Shown one piece after another: positions 1 to 8,142 of a DNA stretch of 64,000 nucleotides. The first letter of the stretch is position 1. The number at the start of each line of letters is the position of its first letter. A program made the translations under genes and the position numbers. The stretch lies in NCBI RefSeq assembly GCF_013166605.1, contig NZ_JABKKF010000012.1:1-64000 (forward strand). The letters are read 5' to 3'. Below the pieces are notes generated by a model. It ran no database searches, had not been told where the DNA came from, and saw only the letters and a list, made by a program, of their open reading frames with translations. This DNA comes from Xylanibacter muris. GTDB taxonomy: Bacteria > Bacteroidota > Bacteroidia > Bacteroidales > Bacteroidaceae.

Positions 1-127
1 CTCTAACTTTGCGTCATTAAAAAAATATATTTCTTTGATAAACAAGGTCAGTTTCTTACCTTTGTTGTATGAAGGAAGAACTGACCTCCGGAGGAGGAAA
101 CTTTCGTTCCTACCTGTCTTAAAAGAC
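1..127. repeat. 127-bp direct repeat, copy 1
   Basis: This stretch is repeated at 8341-8467 with one visible mismatch (T/C at position 107). The two copies lie in the same orientation, 8340 bp apart. Each contains a complete Bacteroidales promoter and a CCTCCGGAGG palindrome. The repeat begins at the first base of the window, so it may extend further upstream. Similarity stops at AAAAGAC on the right. Confidence 0.95.
34..64 (+). promoter_or_regulatory. Promoter inside direct repeat copy 1
   Basis: TTTG (34-37), a 19-bp spacer and TACCTTTG (57-64) match the Bacteroidales housekeeping promoter TTTG-N19-21-TAnnTTTG. TAACTTTG at 4-11 is a second -7-like box. The promoter points rightward, towards the truncated genes that follow. 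Confidence 0.6.
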
Positions 128-204
128 AATACATTGTTTGGGTCTCCTCCGGTCATGCCGCAAAGCCATGATAGAAAGTCAGGCCTGAAGCCTATTTAGA
201 GTAT

Positions 205-627
205 TTGGCCTATGAAACGGCAATAAGATCTTTCTCCATGGAAGATGCCACAACTGCTATGAATATTTTCAGAGAAGCAGAAGCTGAAGGAAGTGAACTG
301 GCTGTAATATTTCAAGCAATATACTATGACGAGGCAAAAGACAAAACCGGTCAGGAAGAGTGTCTGATACGTATTGCTGAGAAATATCCGTTTTTTAATC
401 TGATGCTTGGAGAATCGTATGTCAAGAAGTATGGTGAATGTGAGGACTTCTCCTATATTCAAAAAGCTATCGAATGTTACTACAAGGCTGATGCACATGG
501 TATACTTATTCCCAAATATGCCAATGCACTCTGGGGAATGTATGATTACTTTGGACAGAAGGGTATGCTTGAATATGATGAGCAAGAGGTAGAGCGTCTG
601 AAGGTATTAGCAAAAAGAACATATTAA
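205..627 (+). CDS. Hypothetical helical-repeat protein, probably 5'-truncated
   Basis: A 140-residue, largely alpha-helical, acidic protein. Its spacing of small and aromatic residues is reminiscent of TPR/Sel1-type repeats, but no family is firmly recognised. The start is uncertain: position 205 is a TTG codon, the frame is open from just after a stop at 172-174, and the first in-frame ATG is at 238. No convincing ribosome binding site precedes either. Because the 127-bp repeat ends only 48 bp before the open frame, the original 5' end may have been lost when the repeat arrived. It is followed after 11 bp by a membrane protein that also looks truncated, so the two are probably remnants of one operon. 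No function is assigned. Confidence 0.5.
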   Translation: MAYETAIRSFSMEDATTAMNIFREAEAEGSELAVIFQAIYYDEAKDKTGQEECLIRIAEKYPFFNLMLGESYVKKYGECEDFSYIQKAIECYYKADAHGILIPKYANALWGMYDYFGQKGMLEYDEQEVERLKVLAKRTY

Positions 628-638
628 ACAGAATCACG

Positions 639-1118
639 ATGAAACGACTGACTCAAATCTTTCAGGCGCTGCTCGGTGTAGCAGCCTTGGTTCTCACGGC
701 ATTGATTGCCGCAGGTCGCCTTGCTTGGCGTAAAATCCGTAATTGGTGGAAAAAACGCGCAAAATGGGTACGCCGCTCAATTGCAACAATTCTCATTCTG
801 ATTCCTGTAGGTTTTGTGGCACTTATTGCTTATGCCTATTATGATAGCGAGTATGGCAGATGGTATTGGAAAGATAATTACCTATCAAAGAATGTAGAGG
901 TTCACGGTTTCCGGGACGATAAGGTTCGTGTATATAACTACTGTACAGGTAAATATACAACGCCGAAAGTTAATTGGGTTGCCGATAGTCCTGCCAATGA
1001 CTCTTTGACAGTATATGCCATCCCAAATAAGCGCGGCTATATAAATATCAAGAATGGAGAAATCGTGATTGATGCCGAGGCTAACAACTATCTTAGCTTT
1101 TTTGCTTACAATGTATGA
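639..1118 (+). CDS. Membrane protein with WG-repeat-like tail, C-terminally truncated
   Basis: 159 residues. Two hydrophobic segments (about residues 10-27 and 46-67) flank a strongly basic Arg/Lys/Trp-rich stretch, suggesting an inner-membrane anchor. The C-terminal part ends with a GYINIKNGEIVIDAE-like string resembling the repeat unit of WG-repeat proteins, which usually carry many such units. Here the protein stops after roughly one, with a short unrelated tail. My reading is a truncated WG-repeat protein whose 3' part was lost; an intact short protein is possible. It follows the preceding gene by 11 bp and ends 21 bp before the stop of the convergent ATPase gene. Confidence 0.55.
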   Translation: MKRLTQIFQALLGVAALVLTALIAAGRLAWRKIRNWWKKRAKWVRRSIATILILIPVGFVALIAYAYYDSEYGRWYWKDNYLSKNVEVHGFRDDKVRVYNYCTGKYTTPKVNWVADSPANDSLTVYAIPNKRGYINIKNGEIVIDAEANNYLSFFAYNV

Positions 1119-1139
1119 GGTTATAGCTTTATTATTCAG

Positions 1140-2552
1140 CTACTCTAAAAACAAATCATCAAGCACAACTTCGCTTTGTATAGTTCCACTATACATATTC
1201 TTTTTTAAGCCGTAGGTGGTTACGAATGTTTGATGTATAGCTTTACGTGTCTTGGTTGCTGAACGGAAAATCTCAGCACGTTCCCTCAGGCGTTCATCAT
1301 ACTGCTTGGTAATTTCAAACTCACATTGTGAGAACTTCATTTCACATAAGTTTATGGTTTGGTCTCTGCGGTCAATGAGCAAGTTAATTTGTGCACCATC
1401 ACCTTTCCAACCACATATATCGCTTTGCACACCATTGATACCCAACTTTTGCTTTATCTGTCGAATATGATGTAAACTCAACTGCTCGAATGAATAACCA
1501 CTCCATGCTCTACGAGATGGAGAGTCTATCATGTTTTGCCAATGGTTTTCATCTTGGCCACGATAGCCCTTTACATAGCGAAGGTGGAATAGTGTGAATA
1601 AATCCGTCAATTGATATATTGTGCCACGCTCACTTTTTCCGAATGCTGTGTACTGACGAATAAAGTCGCAATCACAGAGGTTACGGAGTGCTTTTGTCAG
1701 AGCTCCACCATCTTCAATTTTAGTGGCTGCCATAATTTCTGTACGAGTCAGTCCAGATGCCTTGTTTGCCAACACTTCGATAATTTGTTTATGTAATGTA
1801 GCCTCGTTGAATAGCGAACGGAACAAGAAGTTATACTCTCGCGAAAGTGGAGCATTTTGCACAAAAAAAAGATTATCCACATTTTGTGTCAGGCTCTTGT
1901 CTCGTTCAAGCATCTGAAGGTACAATGGAGTACCACCAAGTATCATATAACATTCTGCTATCTGGTAGCGATTCCAGTTTATTCCGCGTGATATAAGGTA
2001 CTGCTCCGTCTCATATAATGAAAATGGAGCGAGATAGATACTTCGAGTGGTTCTATTATACAAACCACCTTTGTCCGAAAGAACATTCTCTCGCATCCAA
2101 GTGGTAGCACTACCACAAACGATAAGTTTCAAGCGACTGTTAGTAGCACCCCAAGAGTTCCAAAAGTACTCAAAGGCTTTAATGAATCGGCTCTTTTGGG
2201 TGTCCATCCAAGGCAACTCATCAAGAAATACAACAATGGGGCTATCGCCATCAATAGACTCAAGATATTCACGCAACTGAGCAAACGCATCAAACCAATC
2301 CTTTGCAACTTTCCATTTGCGACCCGAATAATGCTCTAACTGACGAGTGAACTCGCCAAGTTGTTCCTTTTTTGTACCTTGATAAATACCAGTGGAGTAA
2401 AAACTAAACGTATCATTGAAATATTGTCTTACTAAGTAAGTCTTACCGATACGGCGTCTTCCATAAATAGCAATAAGCTCTGGAGACTTTGATTCAATCC
2501 GCTGACGCAAAATTTCCTGCTCAGCCTTTCTTCCTATGATAATATCACTCAT
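1140..2552 (-). CDS. AAA-type ATPase with C-terminal nuclease-like domain (DUF234 family)
   Basis: 470 residues from the ATG at 2552. A frame-open start at 2756 is rejected because a -7 box (2575-2582) lies between the two and because the alternative N-terminus has no family similarity. The P-loop GRRRIGKT is at residues 31-38 and the Walker B string VVFLDELPW near residue 114. A winged-helix region follows. The C-terminal part contains a QINLLIDRR...CEMKFS pattern typical of the PD-(D/E)XK-like domain in this family, which is common in Bacteroidales and archaea. Biological role is unknown; a DNA-directed or defence-related role is inference. The gene at 6600-8030 is a paralogue with the same architecture. 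It stands alone and is convergent with the truncated gene to its left. Confidence 0.85.
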   Translation of the reverse strand: MSDIIIGRKAEQEILRQRIESKSPELIAIYGRRRIGKTYLVRQYFNDTFSFYSTGIYQGTKKEQLGEFTRQLEHYSGRKWKVAKDWFDAFAQLREYLESIDGDSPIVVFLDELPWMDTQKSRFIKAFEYFWNSWGATNSRLKLIVCGSATTWMRENVLSDKGGLYNRTTRSIYLAPFSLYETEQYLISRGINWNRYQIAECYMILGGTPLYLQMLERDKSLTQNVDNLFFVQNAPLSREYNFLFRSLFNEATLHKQIIEVLANKASGLTRTEIMAATKIEDGGALTKALRNLCDCDFIRQYTAFGKSERGTIYQLTDLFTLFHLRYVKGYRGQDENHWQNMIDSPSRRAWSGYSFEQLSLHHIRQIKQKLGINGVQSDICGWKGDGAQINLLIDRRDQTINLCEMKFSQCEFEITKQYDERLRERAEIFRSATKTRKAIHQTFVTTYGLKKNMYSGTIQSEVVLDDLFLE

Positions 2553-2574
2553 ACCCCAATCATTTAAGTTTATG

Positions 2575-2582
2575 CAAAGGTA
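2575..2582 (-). promoter_or_regulatory. -7 promoter box of the first DUF234-type ATPase
   Basis: Read on the minus strand this is TACCTTTG, matching TAnnTTTG, 23 bp before the ATG at 2552. No clear TTTG is found at the expected upstream distance. It helps fix the start codon. Confidence 0.5.
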
Positions 2583-2600
2583 AGCAAAATCTTTCGATTC

Positions 2601-2639
2601 TTTGTCGGTAACTCTATTTTTTTTCGACTTACCGACCAA
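2601..2639. promoter_or_regulatory. Inverted repeat upstream of the ATPase promoter
   Basis: Arms of 11 bp (2601-2611 and 2629-2639; core GTCGGTAA/TTACCGAC, one mismatch) with a 17-bp spacer. It lies 18 bp upstream of the -7 box, where an operator would be expected. The paralogous ATPase also has an inverted repeat just upstream of its promoter. Confidence 0.45.
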
Positions 2640-2803
2640 GAATCGTGTACATCTATAAAATATCGCATTTGGGAAAATAAGAAAACAACGATGAGAAGCC
2701 ATTAGAGGGCTATATATGTGCTGTTTGTGAGGAATAAAATCATTGATTCTGAACACTTTTTCTTGATTTTCCTCTCTTGTTTGAAAGAAAACACATATCT
2801 TTG

Positions 2804-2841
2804 TTTACGAAAATATGTCACAAGTGACATATTTTCGTAAA
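2804..2841. promoter_or_regulatory. Perfect 18-bp palindrome
   Basis: TTTACGAAAATATGTCAC (2804-2821) is followed by AA and its exact reverse complement (2824-2841). It ends 2 bp before the ATG of the broken ATPase gene. In DNA this is a near-continuous 38-bp dyad, suited to a dimeric regulator. Its core GTCAC/GTGAC also appears in the inverted repeat at 8091-8142. Confidence 0.7.
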
Positions 2842-2843
2842 AC

Positions 2844-3172
2844 ATGATAGTAGGTAGAAGCAGCTATATAGACCAGTTGAGCCGTGGCTCATCAAGATTA
2901 TTACAGGACTGCGACGATCGGGTAAGTCGTTCCTTCTGAAGAAACTATTTCGGCAGCATCTGCTGGAGGAGGGGGTAGGTGAAGACCATATCCTCGTCCT
3001 TGACATGGAAAGTAGGAAAAACAAGGAGTTTAAGTCGTTGAAAGGCAGGGTCTTCGAACTGCAGAAAGACCTGGAACTCTTTAGGCAGTTCACAGTGATG
3101 TATAATACCATAGAGTGGAAGAATGGAGCGGATTTCGCTCCGGAATACTTGCTCTCTTTGCCTGAGGTATGA
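2844..3172 (+). pseudogene. ATPase (AAA_14/DUF4143 type) fused to DUF2442 remnant
   Basis: The ATG at 2844 opens a peptide starting MIVGRSSYIDQL. A frameshift near 2877 then leads into a frame reading EPWLIKIITGLRRSGKS, with the P-loop GLRRSGKS at 2906-2929; this is the N-terminus of the large Bacteroidales AAA_14 ATPase family, usually about 400 residues long. Similarity ends near 3035. The same frame continues into DLELFRQF...WKNGADFAPEYL before the stop at 3170-3172, which matches the C-terminal part of DUF2442 proteins. The sequence is therefore a deletion-born chimera of two unrelated genes, with a frameshift in the first, and is not expected to be functional. The palindrome immediately before the ATG may be the old operator of the ATPase gene. 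Confidence 0.7.
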
Positions 3173-3513
3173 AAGGTCCGCCGGCACGCCCTGTTCTTCT
3201 GTTTGCTTTTGTGGACGGATGCCGAAGGCAGGTTTAGAGAATTACAGACCGTGAAATTGATATTTGTCAAGTCTTGTGCCTGTTTTCTGATAAAAAACGT
3301 GGTGAGGCGTTGGCAGTTACGTTTTTTGTTTGTATATTTGCAGCGCATGTCGCGGAATGTGTCCGGCATATTGGAAACATGGCGGAGCGGTGGCTTGCAT
3401 TTTATTTATTGTATGTGGAGGCTATATGTCGGATTATACATCGTTTGACGGTGGTATAAACGTTTATTATGTTTAATTAACGGTTGAATGGGTAGCGGAT
3501 GTGATATTTGTTG
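3173..3513. other. Intergenic stretch without a recognisable gene
   Basis: I see no convincing coding sequence, tRNA or repeat on either strand here. The short open frames have no family-like features. The right end leads into the promoter of the surface-protein gene. Confidence 0.5.
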
Positions 3514-3521
3514 TAACTTTG
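3514..3521 (+). promoter_or_regulatory. -7 box of the surface-protein gene
   Basis: TAACTTTG matches TAnnTTTG exactly. The start codon is 60 bp downstream, leaving a long A-rich leader. The upstream element is not clear. Confidence 0.5.
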
Positions 3522-3580
3522 CACCCGCTTTTTGATATAGATAGAAACAAAATAAAATATTTAAGTATTAATAAAAAAAG

Positions 3581-6043
3581 ATGTGTAAAATGAAGAAAAG
3601 TTACTTTCTCGGACTTACATTGCTCTTTGGTGTAGCCTCAGGTTATGCACAGAAGAATATTGCAAGTTTAGATGATTTGAAAGAAGTAAAAGCAGGTCTC
3701 GAAAATCTTTCTGACTGGCAAAAAGAGTATGATGATAGACAGTTGGCAATACGAGATTATGAAATTGAGAAGAACAAGCTTGCACCAACTGTTGTTGGTA
3801 AAGATGAGTTGGTTGTAGTGAAGTTTGCTGAAGGTCTTAAAAGCGCATTAGTGGATTTTGATAATAGTGTGCATGCAGATGAAAATGACGGCGAGAGTGT
3901 GAAAGATAAGTATTTATGGTTTGCTGTAAAAGACGGAAAGGCATTAGTTCCTGCTTCTAAAATAGGTAATAAGGCTGTTGCACGTAAGGCTTCTCTCATT
4001 GTTCTTTATGATGAATCCCTTAAGGATATGTTGTCTAATACAGAAAAGTCTTTAACTTTTGTAAAAGTTAGGGGATATGATGTGACAGAAGAATCAAAAT
4101 TGTTTGTAGGAGAGAATACGAATATATCTTCTGTACGACTTTATTATATTGATAAGAAATATAAAAGAGAAATAGATGCATCGGGTAATACTGTAGATAA
4201 AGAAATAATAGGTTATAATTCAAAACTTGACTCTAAACTTATTGAAACATCTATAAGTGTTGATTATGATTTTGTGAAGTTATTTGCGGGTAGTGTTAGT
4301 AAATTAGACTTACCAGCAGACAAAGAATCAACGGAGCCTGGAAAAGATGTGGTAAATCCTGCTATTGCAACTATGCAACTCGAAATAAATAAACTTATCA
4401 GTTTAAATGATGAGTTGAAAAAGAAAATAGATGCTGTTAAAACTTATAATCAGTTGAACGTTGTTAGCGAATTGACAATAGACGAGGCGTTTACTCTTCC
4501 AACTTTGGCTAAAGGTGCGACATTTAATGGTAATAATAATATAATTAAATGTAAAGAAGGTTTTGCTGCTGCTAATCTTATTGGTACAAATGAGGGTACA
4601 ATTTCTGATGTAGTAGTAGAAGGGGTTCCACTTGTTGGTACAAATGAGGGTACAATTTCTGATGTAGTAGCCCAAAATTGTAACGTTGTAAATAGGAATA
4701 ATAAAGATATTTTAGAAGTTAATGTTAAAAACGGGCGCGTTGTTATAAATAAAGGTACAGGTAGCCATATAGTTAGTAGTATGGATGTGTTGGCGCTTAC
4801 AGAAAAAGAGACTAACGAAAAATACAACTCATATACTGTTTATGGTAGTGATGGTTCTTTCGCTTCTGTAATTAGTAATAAAGTTGCTACTTTCAACAAT
4901 ATCTATAGCAATGCAACCCTTCGTGAAGAGTTTGGTGTTAATGTTAAAGCCGGTACAGTAACAGAAGGTTCTCAAAATAAGCTTTATGAAGTTAAGCAGT
5001 ATTCTGCAAAGAATAAGGATGGCGAGACTCGTCTTGCAAATATAGAATCTGATGGTTCTATATTAATAAATAGAAATTGGAGTAACGGAGAAAACATAGG
5101 TGAATTCTATTATGTTTCCAATACTGATGCTGCTACAATCTTTGATAATGCTGCAATTGGTAATGTAAAAAAGAATGTGGTTTATACTCACGATGGCAAC
5201 AACTGGGAATGTAAGTTAGCTGAGGTATCGGACGGTAACAATTCTATTTATGTTCCCCGTGCATTTACGGCAGCTAATGTGAACTACAAGCGTGTATTTA
5301 ATGTAGCTGCAGCAAGCGCTTCAACAATCTGTCTGCCTTTCGCTGTTAGCGAATCTGCACTTAATACAATGTTGGGTGTGAACGGAAAACTTTTGCAGTT
5401 CAATAAGATTGACGAAAACGGAAAGACATACTGGTTTAAATATGTAACAGGCGGCATGGAGGCAAACCAGCCCTATGTATTGAAGTTCGGTGAAAGTGTT
5501 TCTTCGGCTATTTTCGATGGTTTGGAAAATGTGACATTCGCCGCCACAGGTGCAGACAAGAGACTTGATGCCTTGGCACAGGCTGATGAGGCTGCCGGTG
5601 CTTCTCTCTACGGTACATTTGAGAAGAGAACAGCTTCTGAGCTTGAGAATGGCGCAAAATACAGCATCTATGGTTTCCAGAACGGTGAGTTTGTAAGAAT
5701 GACCGAAGCCGTTAACTTTAAGGCTACACGTGCTTATGTAAGAAGCAACACATGGACAGACCCGAAAGCTCCTAATGCAGCAAAATCTTACAAGATGGGC
5801 ATCCTTGACGAGAACGACAACGATGTTACTGGCATCAGCTCTGTAGAGAATGCGGCAGGCGAGTTTACTGTAAACGGTGGCAACGGTGCCATCAGCATCA
5901 ATGCCGACAAGGCTCAGACAGTGAAGGTTTACACCGTAGGCGGTGCCCTCGTTAAGAGCGCAGACGTTGAGGCAGGTGCTACATCACTCCCCGTTTCTGC
6001 CGGTATGTATATCGTGAACGGTAATAAAGTAGTTGTAAAATAA
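3581..6043 (+). CDS. Secreted surface protein with type IX sorting-like C-terminus
   Basis: 820 residues. MKKSYFLGLTLLFGVASGYAQ (residues 4-24) is a typical signal peptide; the second ATG at 3590 is an alternative start. The middle contains a near-exact duplication of a GTNEGTISDVV unit (about residues 335-366), resembling GLUG-type beta-solenoid repeats. The last 80 residues (VKVYTVGGALVKS...AGMYIVNGNKVVVK) resemble the type A C-terminal sorting domain recognised by the type IX secretion system, so the protein is probably exported and surface-attached. The first two-thirds are markedly A+T-rich with T/A-ending codons, while from about 5280 onwards the codon use is like the chromosome. That indicates a mosaic gene. 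Ligand or activity is unknown. Confidence 0.75.
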   Translation: MCKMKKSYFLGLTLLFGVASGYAQKNIASLDDLKEVKAGLENLSDWQKEYDDRQLAIRDYEIEKNKLAPTVVGKDELVVVKFAEGLKSALVDFDNSVHADENDGESVKDKYLWFAVKDGKALVPASKIGNKAVARKASLIVLYDESLKDMLSNTEKSLTFVKVRGYDVTEESKLFVGENTNISSVRLYYIDKKYKREIDASGNTVDKEIIGYNSKLDSKLIETSISVDYDFVKLFAGSVSKLDLPADKESTEPGKDVVNPAIATMQLEINKLISLNDELKKKIDAVKTYNQLNVVSELTIDEAFTLPTLAKGATFNGNNNIIKCKEGFAAANLIGTNEGTISDVVVEGVPLVGTNEGTISDVVAQNCNVVNRNNKDILEVNVKNGRVVINKGTGSHIVSSMDVLALTEKETNEKYNSYTVYGSDGSFASVISNKVATFNNIYSNATLREEFGVNVKAGTVTEGSQNKLYEVKQYSAKNKDGETRLANIESDGSILINRNWSNGENIGEFYYVSNTDAATIFDNAAIGNVKKNVVYTHDGNNWECKLAEVSDGNNSIYVPRAFTAANVNYKRVFNVAAASASTICLPFAVSESALNTMLGVNGKLLQFNKIDENGKTYWFKYVTGGMEANQPYVLKFGESVSSAIFDGLENVTFAATGADKRLDALAQADEAAGASLYGTFEKRTASELENGAKYSIYGFQNGEFVRMTEAVNFKATRAYVRSNTWTDPKAPNAAKSYKMGILDENDNDVTGISSVENAAGEFTVNGGNGAISINADKAQTVKVYTVGGALVKSADVEAGATSLPVSAGMYIVNGNKVVVK

Positions 6044-6066
6044 GAATCCTTTAAAACAAAGAAATT

Positions 6067-6258
6067 ATGAATAAGAATTATATTAAGCCGTCTATCACAG
6101 TAGTTGAGATGGAAATAGAATCTCTGTTAAACACTTTCTCACAGGAAGGTAAACCGGAAGGTGATGGTATTACTCCTGGCGGTGACCCTGTGACAGGTGG
6201 TGACGCTGATGCCAAGCACAATGGCGGCAACAGCCTTTGGGACGATACCGATTGGTAA
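6067..6258 (+). CDS. Small conserved Bacteroidales-type protein (YI-P start, Gly/Asp-rich tail)
   Basis: 63 residues. It begins MNKNYIKPSITVVEMEIESLL and continues into a Gly/Pro/Asp-rich tail ending SLWDDTDW. This pattern (K-x-Y-I-x-P, then an E-x-E-S-L-L helix, then a low-complexity tail with aromatic end) recurs in small Bacteroidales proteins next to secreted surface proteins; their function is not established to my knowledge. It has no signal peptide. It lies 23 bp after the surface-protein gene and before a strong terminator, so the two genes probably form one transcript. The leader-plus-variable-tail layout is reminiscent of peptide precursors, but no modification enzyme is nearby. Confidence 0.65.
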   Translation: MNKNYIKPSITVVEMEIESLLNTFSQEGKPEGDGITPGGDPVTGGDADAKHNGGNSLWDDTDW

Positions 6259-6300
6259 ATAAACGTCATATCGGTTTTCCGATATACGGTTCAGATATTA

Positions 6301-6337
6301 AAATGGGGACTTGCGGTAACGCAGGTCCCCATTTCTT
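6301..6337 (+). terminator. Rho-independent terminator
   Basis: GGGGAC-TTGC and GCAG-GTCCCC form a stem closed by an AT pair run, followed by ATTTCTTT. It ends the surface-protein/small-protein operon. Confidence 0.75.
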
Positions 6338-6363
6338 TAATGAGGCCCTCCAAACCGAAGAGA

Positions 6364-6448
6364 GCCCCTCCGACTCCCCAAAAAGCCCCTCCGACTCCCC
6401 GAAGGGGGAGAGAAAGGGATAGTATGTGGAAGTATCATTAGGATATGT
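6364..6448. repeat. Dispersed repeat family A, copy 1
   Basis: Consensus parts: CTCCGACTCCCCGAAGGGG, then AGAGAAAGGGATAGTATG, then TGGAAGTATCAGTAGGATA. Other copies are at 9757-9841, 13771-13830 and 62219-62275. The first part is itself a small palindrome (CTCCCCGAAGGGGAG). In this copy the CCTCCGACTCCCC unit is doubled. Confidence 0.85.
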
Positions 6449-6590
6449 ATGACAGTGTCTGGTTGATTTCGTCATCATCATTTTTCATCAGCGGCCTGAA
6501 GTCCGTGTCAAGATAGCCGTCCTCACGGAACAGTACCTGCAGGAACAGCGCATTATTGGTCTGCAATGTTTCGGGCTGTCGGTTGTATTC
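6438..6590 (-). pseudogene. 3' fragment of an unidentified gene
   Basis: On the minus strand an open stretch of 50 codons reads like real protein (for example TNNALFLQVLFREDGYLDTD, then FRPLMKNDDDEINQTLSYIS). It begins directly after an in-frame stop and has no start codon or signal for one. Its stop codon lies inside repeat A. I do not recognise the family. It looks like a leftover 3' piece of a larger gene. Confidence 0.4.
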
Positions 6591-6599
6591 TTATAATCG

Positions 6600-8030
6600 T
6601 CAGGAATTGAAAAGGTCATCCATCGTCACCTCACTGTGGACGATGCTGTGGTGTTTGCCTTCGCCTAATCCGAATGTTGTCACAAAAGTATGAACAAGAG
6701 GTTTCCTGTTCTTTGTCCTCAAATCAAAAAGCCACATGCGGTCACGCAATTTCTTTTCATAATCCGCTGAAATGTTATATGCCTTTTGTGAGAACTTCAT
6801 TTCACAGAGATGTATCAACCTGTCAGCTCTTTCGATTATCATATCTATTTGTGCTCCGGGAAGGTTTTCCTTTTCGTCGGGAGAACACCGCCAGGTGGAA
6901 ACGGATGTCGCCATGCCGGAAATTCCCAATGCCTTTTTTATCTGCCTGTGATGTCTCATGCAAATCAACTCGAAGCACAAGCCCTGCCATGAACGGATGC
7001 CTGCATCGTCGAGATGATGACTCCACCATTGTTCGTCAAGTTTGTGCTTATCGGCAATAAACTTGAAATAGAACAGAGTGTAAAAATCCACGAGACGGTA
7101 AACCATATTGCTTTCCCGCCCGAAAATTTCCATTTTGTCGATAAAGTCACATTGCTCAAGATTCTCCAGAACAGTGTTCAAGACTGTGCCATTTATTTTG
7201 GTGTTCCGGGCTATCTCTTTTCGTGTCATTCCGGATTTATGCTGATATAGCAATGTCACAATATTAATATAGTTTTCAGCATGGCAGAACAGAGCCGGGT
7301 ACAGTTCGTTGAACTCTTTGCGCATCGGCCCATTCTCGTCAAAGCACAACACATCTATATTCTGGGCGACGCTGAGTTTCGGGTTAAGCAGGTTCAGATA
7401 ATAAGGCACTCCGCCTGTCAGCATATAGCATTGCAAGATGTCATACCTTGTCCAGTAAAAGTCCTGATTCTTAAAATACTCTTCTGTCTCTCCGAGTGTA
7501 AACGGTTCAAGATATATACGCCGTGTGATGCGGTTGTGAAGTCCTCCCTGGTTTTCTATCAGGTTGTCTGCCATCCATGATGTGGCTGATCCGGATGCAA
7601 TCAGCACAATATCATAGCGGCGGTTCGCCCAACCGTTCCAGAAGTTTTCCAGTGCCTCCACAAAAGTTGACCTGCTCGTGTCAATCCAAGGCATTTCGTC
7701 TATGAATATGACCTTTTTCCGTTCTGCCGGCAAAGTTTCAAGATATTCTTCCAACGCATCAAAAGCATCATACCAATCTGAGAAACGTGCCGGCTTTTTT
7801 CCGGAGTATTGCCTGATTGCCTTGGCAAAATTACGTAGCTGGACAACGGTCTTTGCCTTGTGTACACCCACAAATGTAAAATCATATTCATTGTTGAAAA
7901 ACTGGTCTATGAGAAAAGTCTTCCCGATTCTTCTTCGTCCACATACAATGACAAATTCGGAACGACTGGATTTCAGACTTTCCGCCAATTGTTCACATTC
8001 CCGTTGCCTGGCTATTAAAACTGGTTTCAT
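6600..8030 (-). CDS. AAA-type ATPase with C-terminal nuclease-like domain (DUF234 family), second copy
   Basis: 476 residues. P-loop GRRRIGKT at residues 31-38, the same position as in the paralogue at 1140-2552; Walker B VIFIDEMPW near residue 115; sensor-like LIASGSATSW near 145; winged-helix segment in the middle. A C-terminal GAQIDMIIERAD...CEMKFS pattern fits a PD-(D/E)XK-like fold. The two proteins are clearly homologous throughout but diverged, so this is not a recent duplication. The start is supported by a TACCTTTG box 18 bp upstream. The gene is monocistronic, preceded by a strong inverted repeat and bounded on both sides by repeats. Role unknown. Confidence 0.88.
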   Translation of the reverse strand: MKPVLIARQRECEQLAESLKSSRSEFVIVCGRRRIGKTFLIDQFFNNEYDFTFVGVHKAKTVVQLRNFAKAIRQYSGKKPARFSDWYDAFDALEEYLETLPAERKKVIFIDEMPWIDTSRSTFVEALENFWNGWANRRYDIVLIASGSATSWMADNLIENQGGLHNRITRRIYLEPFTLGETEEYFKNQDFYWTRYDILQCYMLTGGVPYYLNLLNPKLSVAQNIDVLCFDENGPMRKEFNELYPALFCHAENYINIVTLLYQHKSGMTRKEIARNTKINGTVLNTVLENLEQCDFIDKMEIFGRESNMVYRLVDFYTLFYFKFIADKHKLDEQWWSHHLDDAGIRSWQGLCFELICMRHHRQIKKALGISGMATSVSTWRCSPDEKENLPGAQIDMIIERADRLIHLCEMKFSQKAYNISADYEKKLRDRMWLFDLRTKNRKPLVHTFVTTFGLGEGKHHSIVHSEVTMDDLFNS

Positions 8031-8048
8031 ACTTTATAATTTTATGTA

Positions 8049-8056
8049 CAAAGGTA
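8049..8056 (-). promoter_or_regulatory. -7 box of the second ATPase
   Basis: TACCTTTG on the minus strand, 18 bp before the ATG. A weak TTG lies about 21 bp further upstream. The inverted repeat at 8091-8142 lies just behind the promoter. Confidence 0.5.
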
Positions 8057-8090
8057 CTCATTTTTTTCTCATTGAGACAATAAAAATAAT

Positions 8091-8142
8091 CCGAAAAGTG
8101 ACCTGCTCGCAGTAAGCTTTATTATTTTAGGTCACTTTTCGG
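8091..8142. promoter_or_regulatory. Perfect 14-bp inverted repeat upstream of the second ATPase
   Basis: CCGAAAAGTGACCT (8091-8104) and its exact complement AGGTCACTTTTCGG (8129-8142), with a 24-bp A+T-rich spacer. It is positioned immediately upstream of the ATPase promoter. It shares CGAAAA and GTGAC elements with the palindrome at 2804-2841. Confidence 0.65.

Noticed and set aside
69..122. 17-codon open frame (MKEELTSGGG...) inside the 127-bp repeat
   Set aside because: The predicted transcription start lies at about the same place as the ATG, leaving no leader or ribosome binding site, and the frame is short enough to occur by chance.
2553..2756. Longer start for the first ATPase
   Set aside because: The promoter box at 2575-2582 and the inverted repeat lie inside this extension, and the added residues do not resemble the family.
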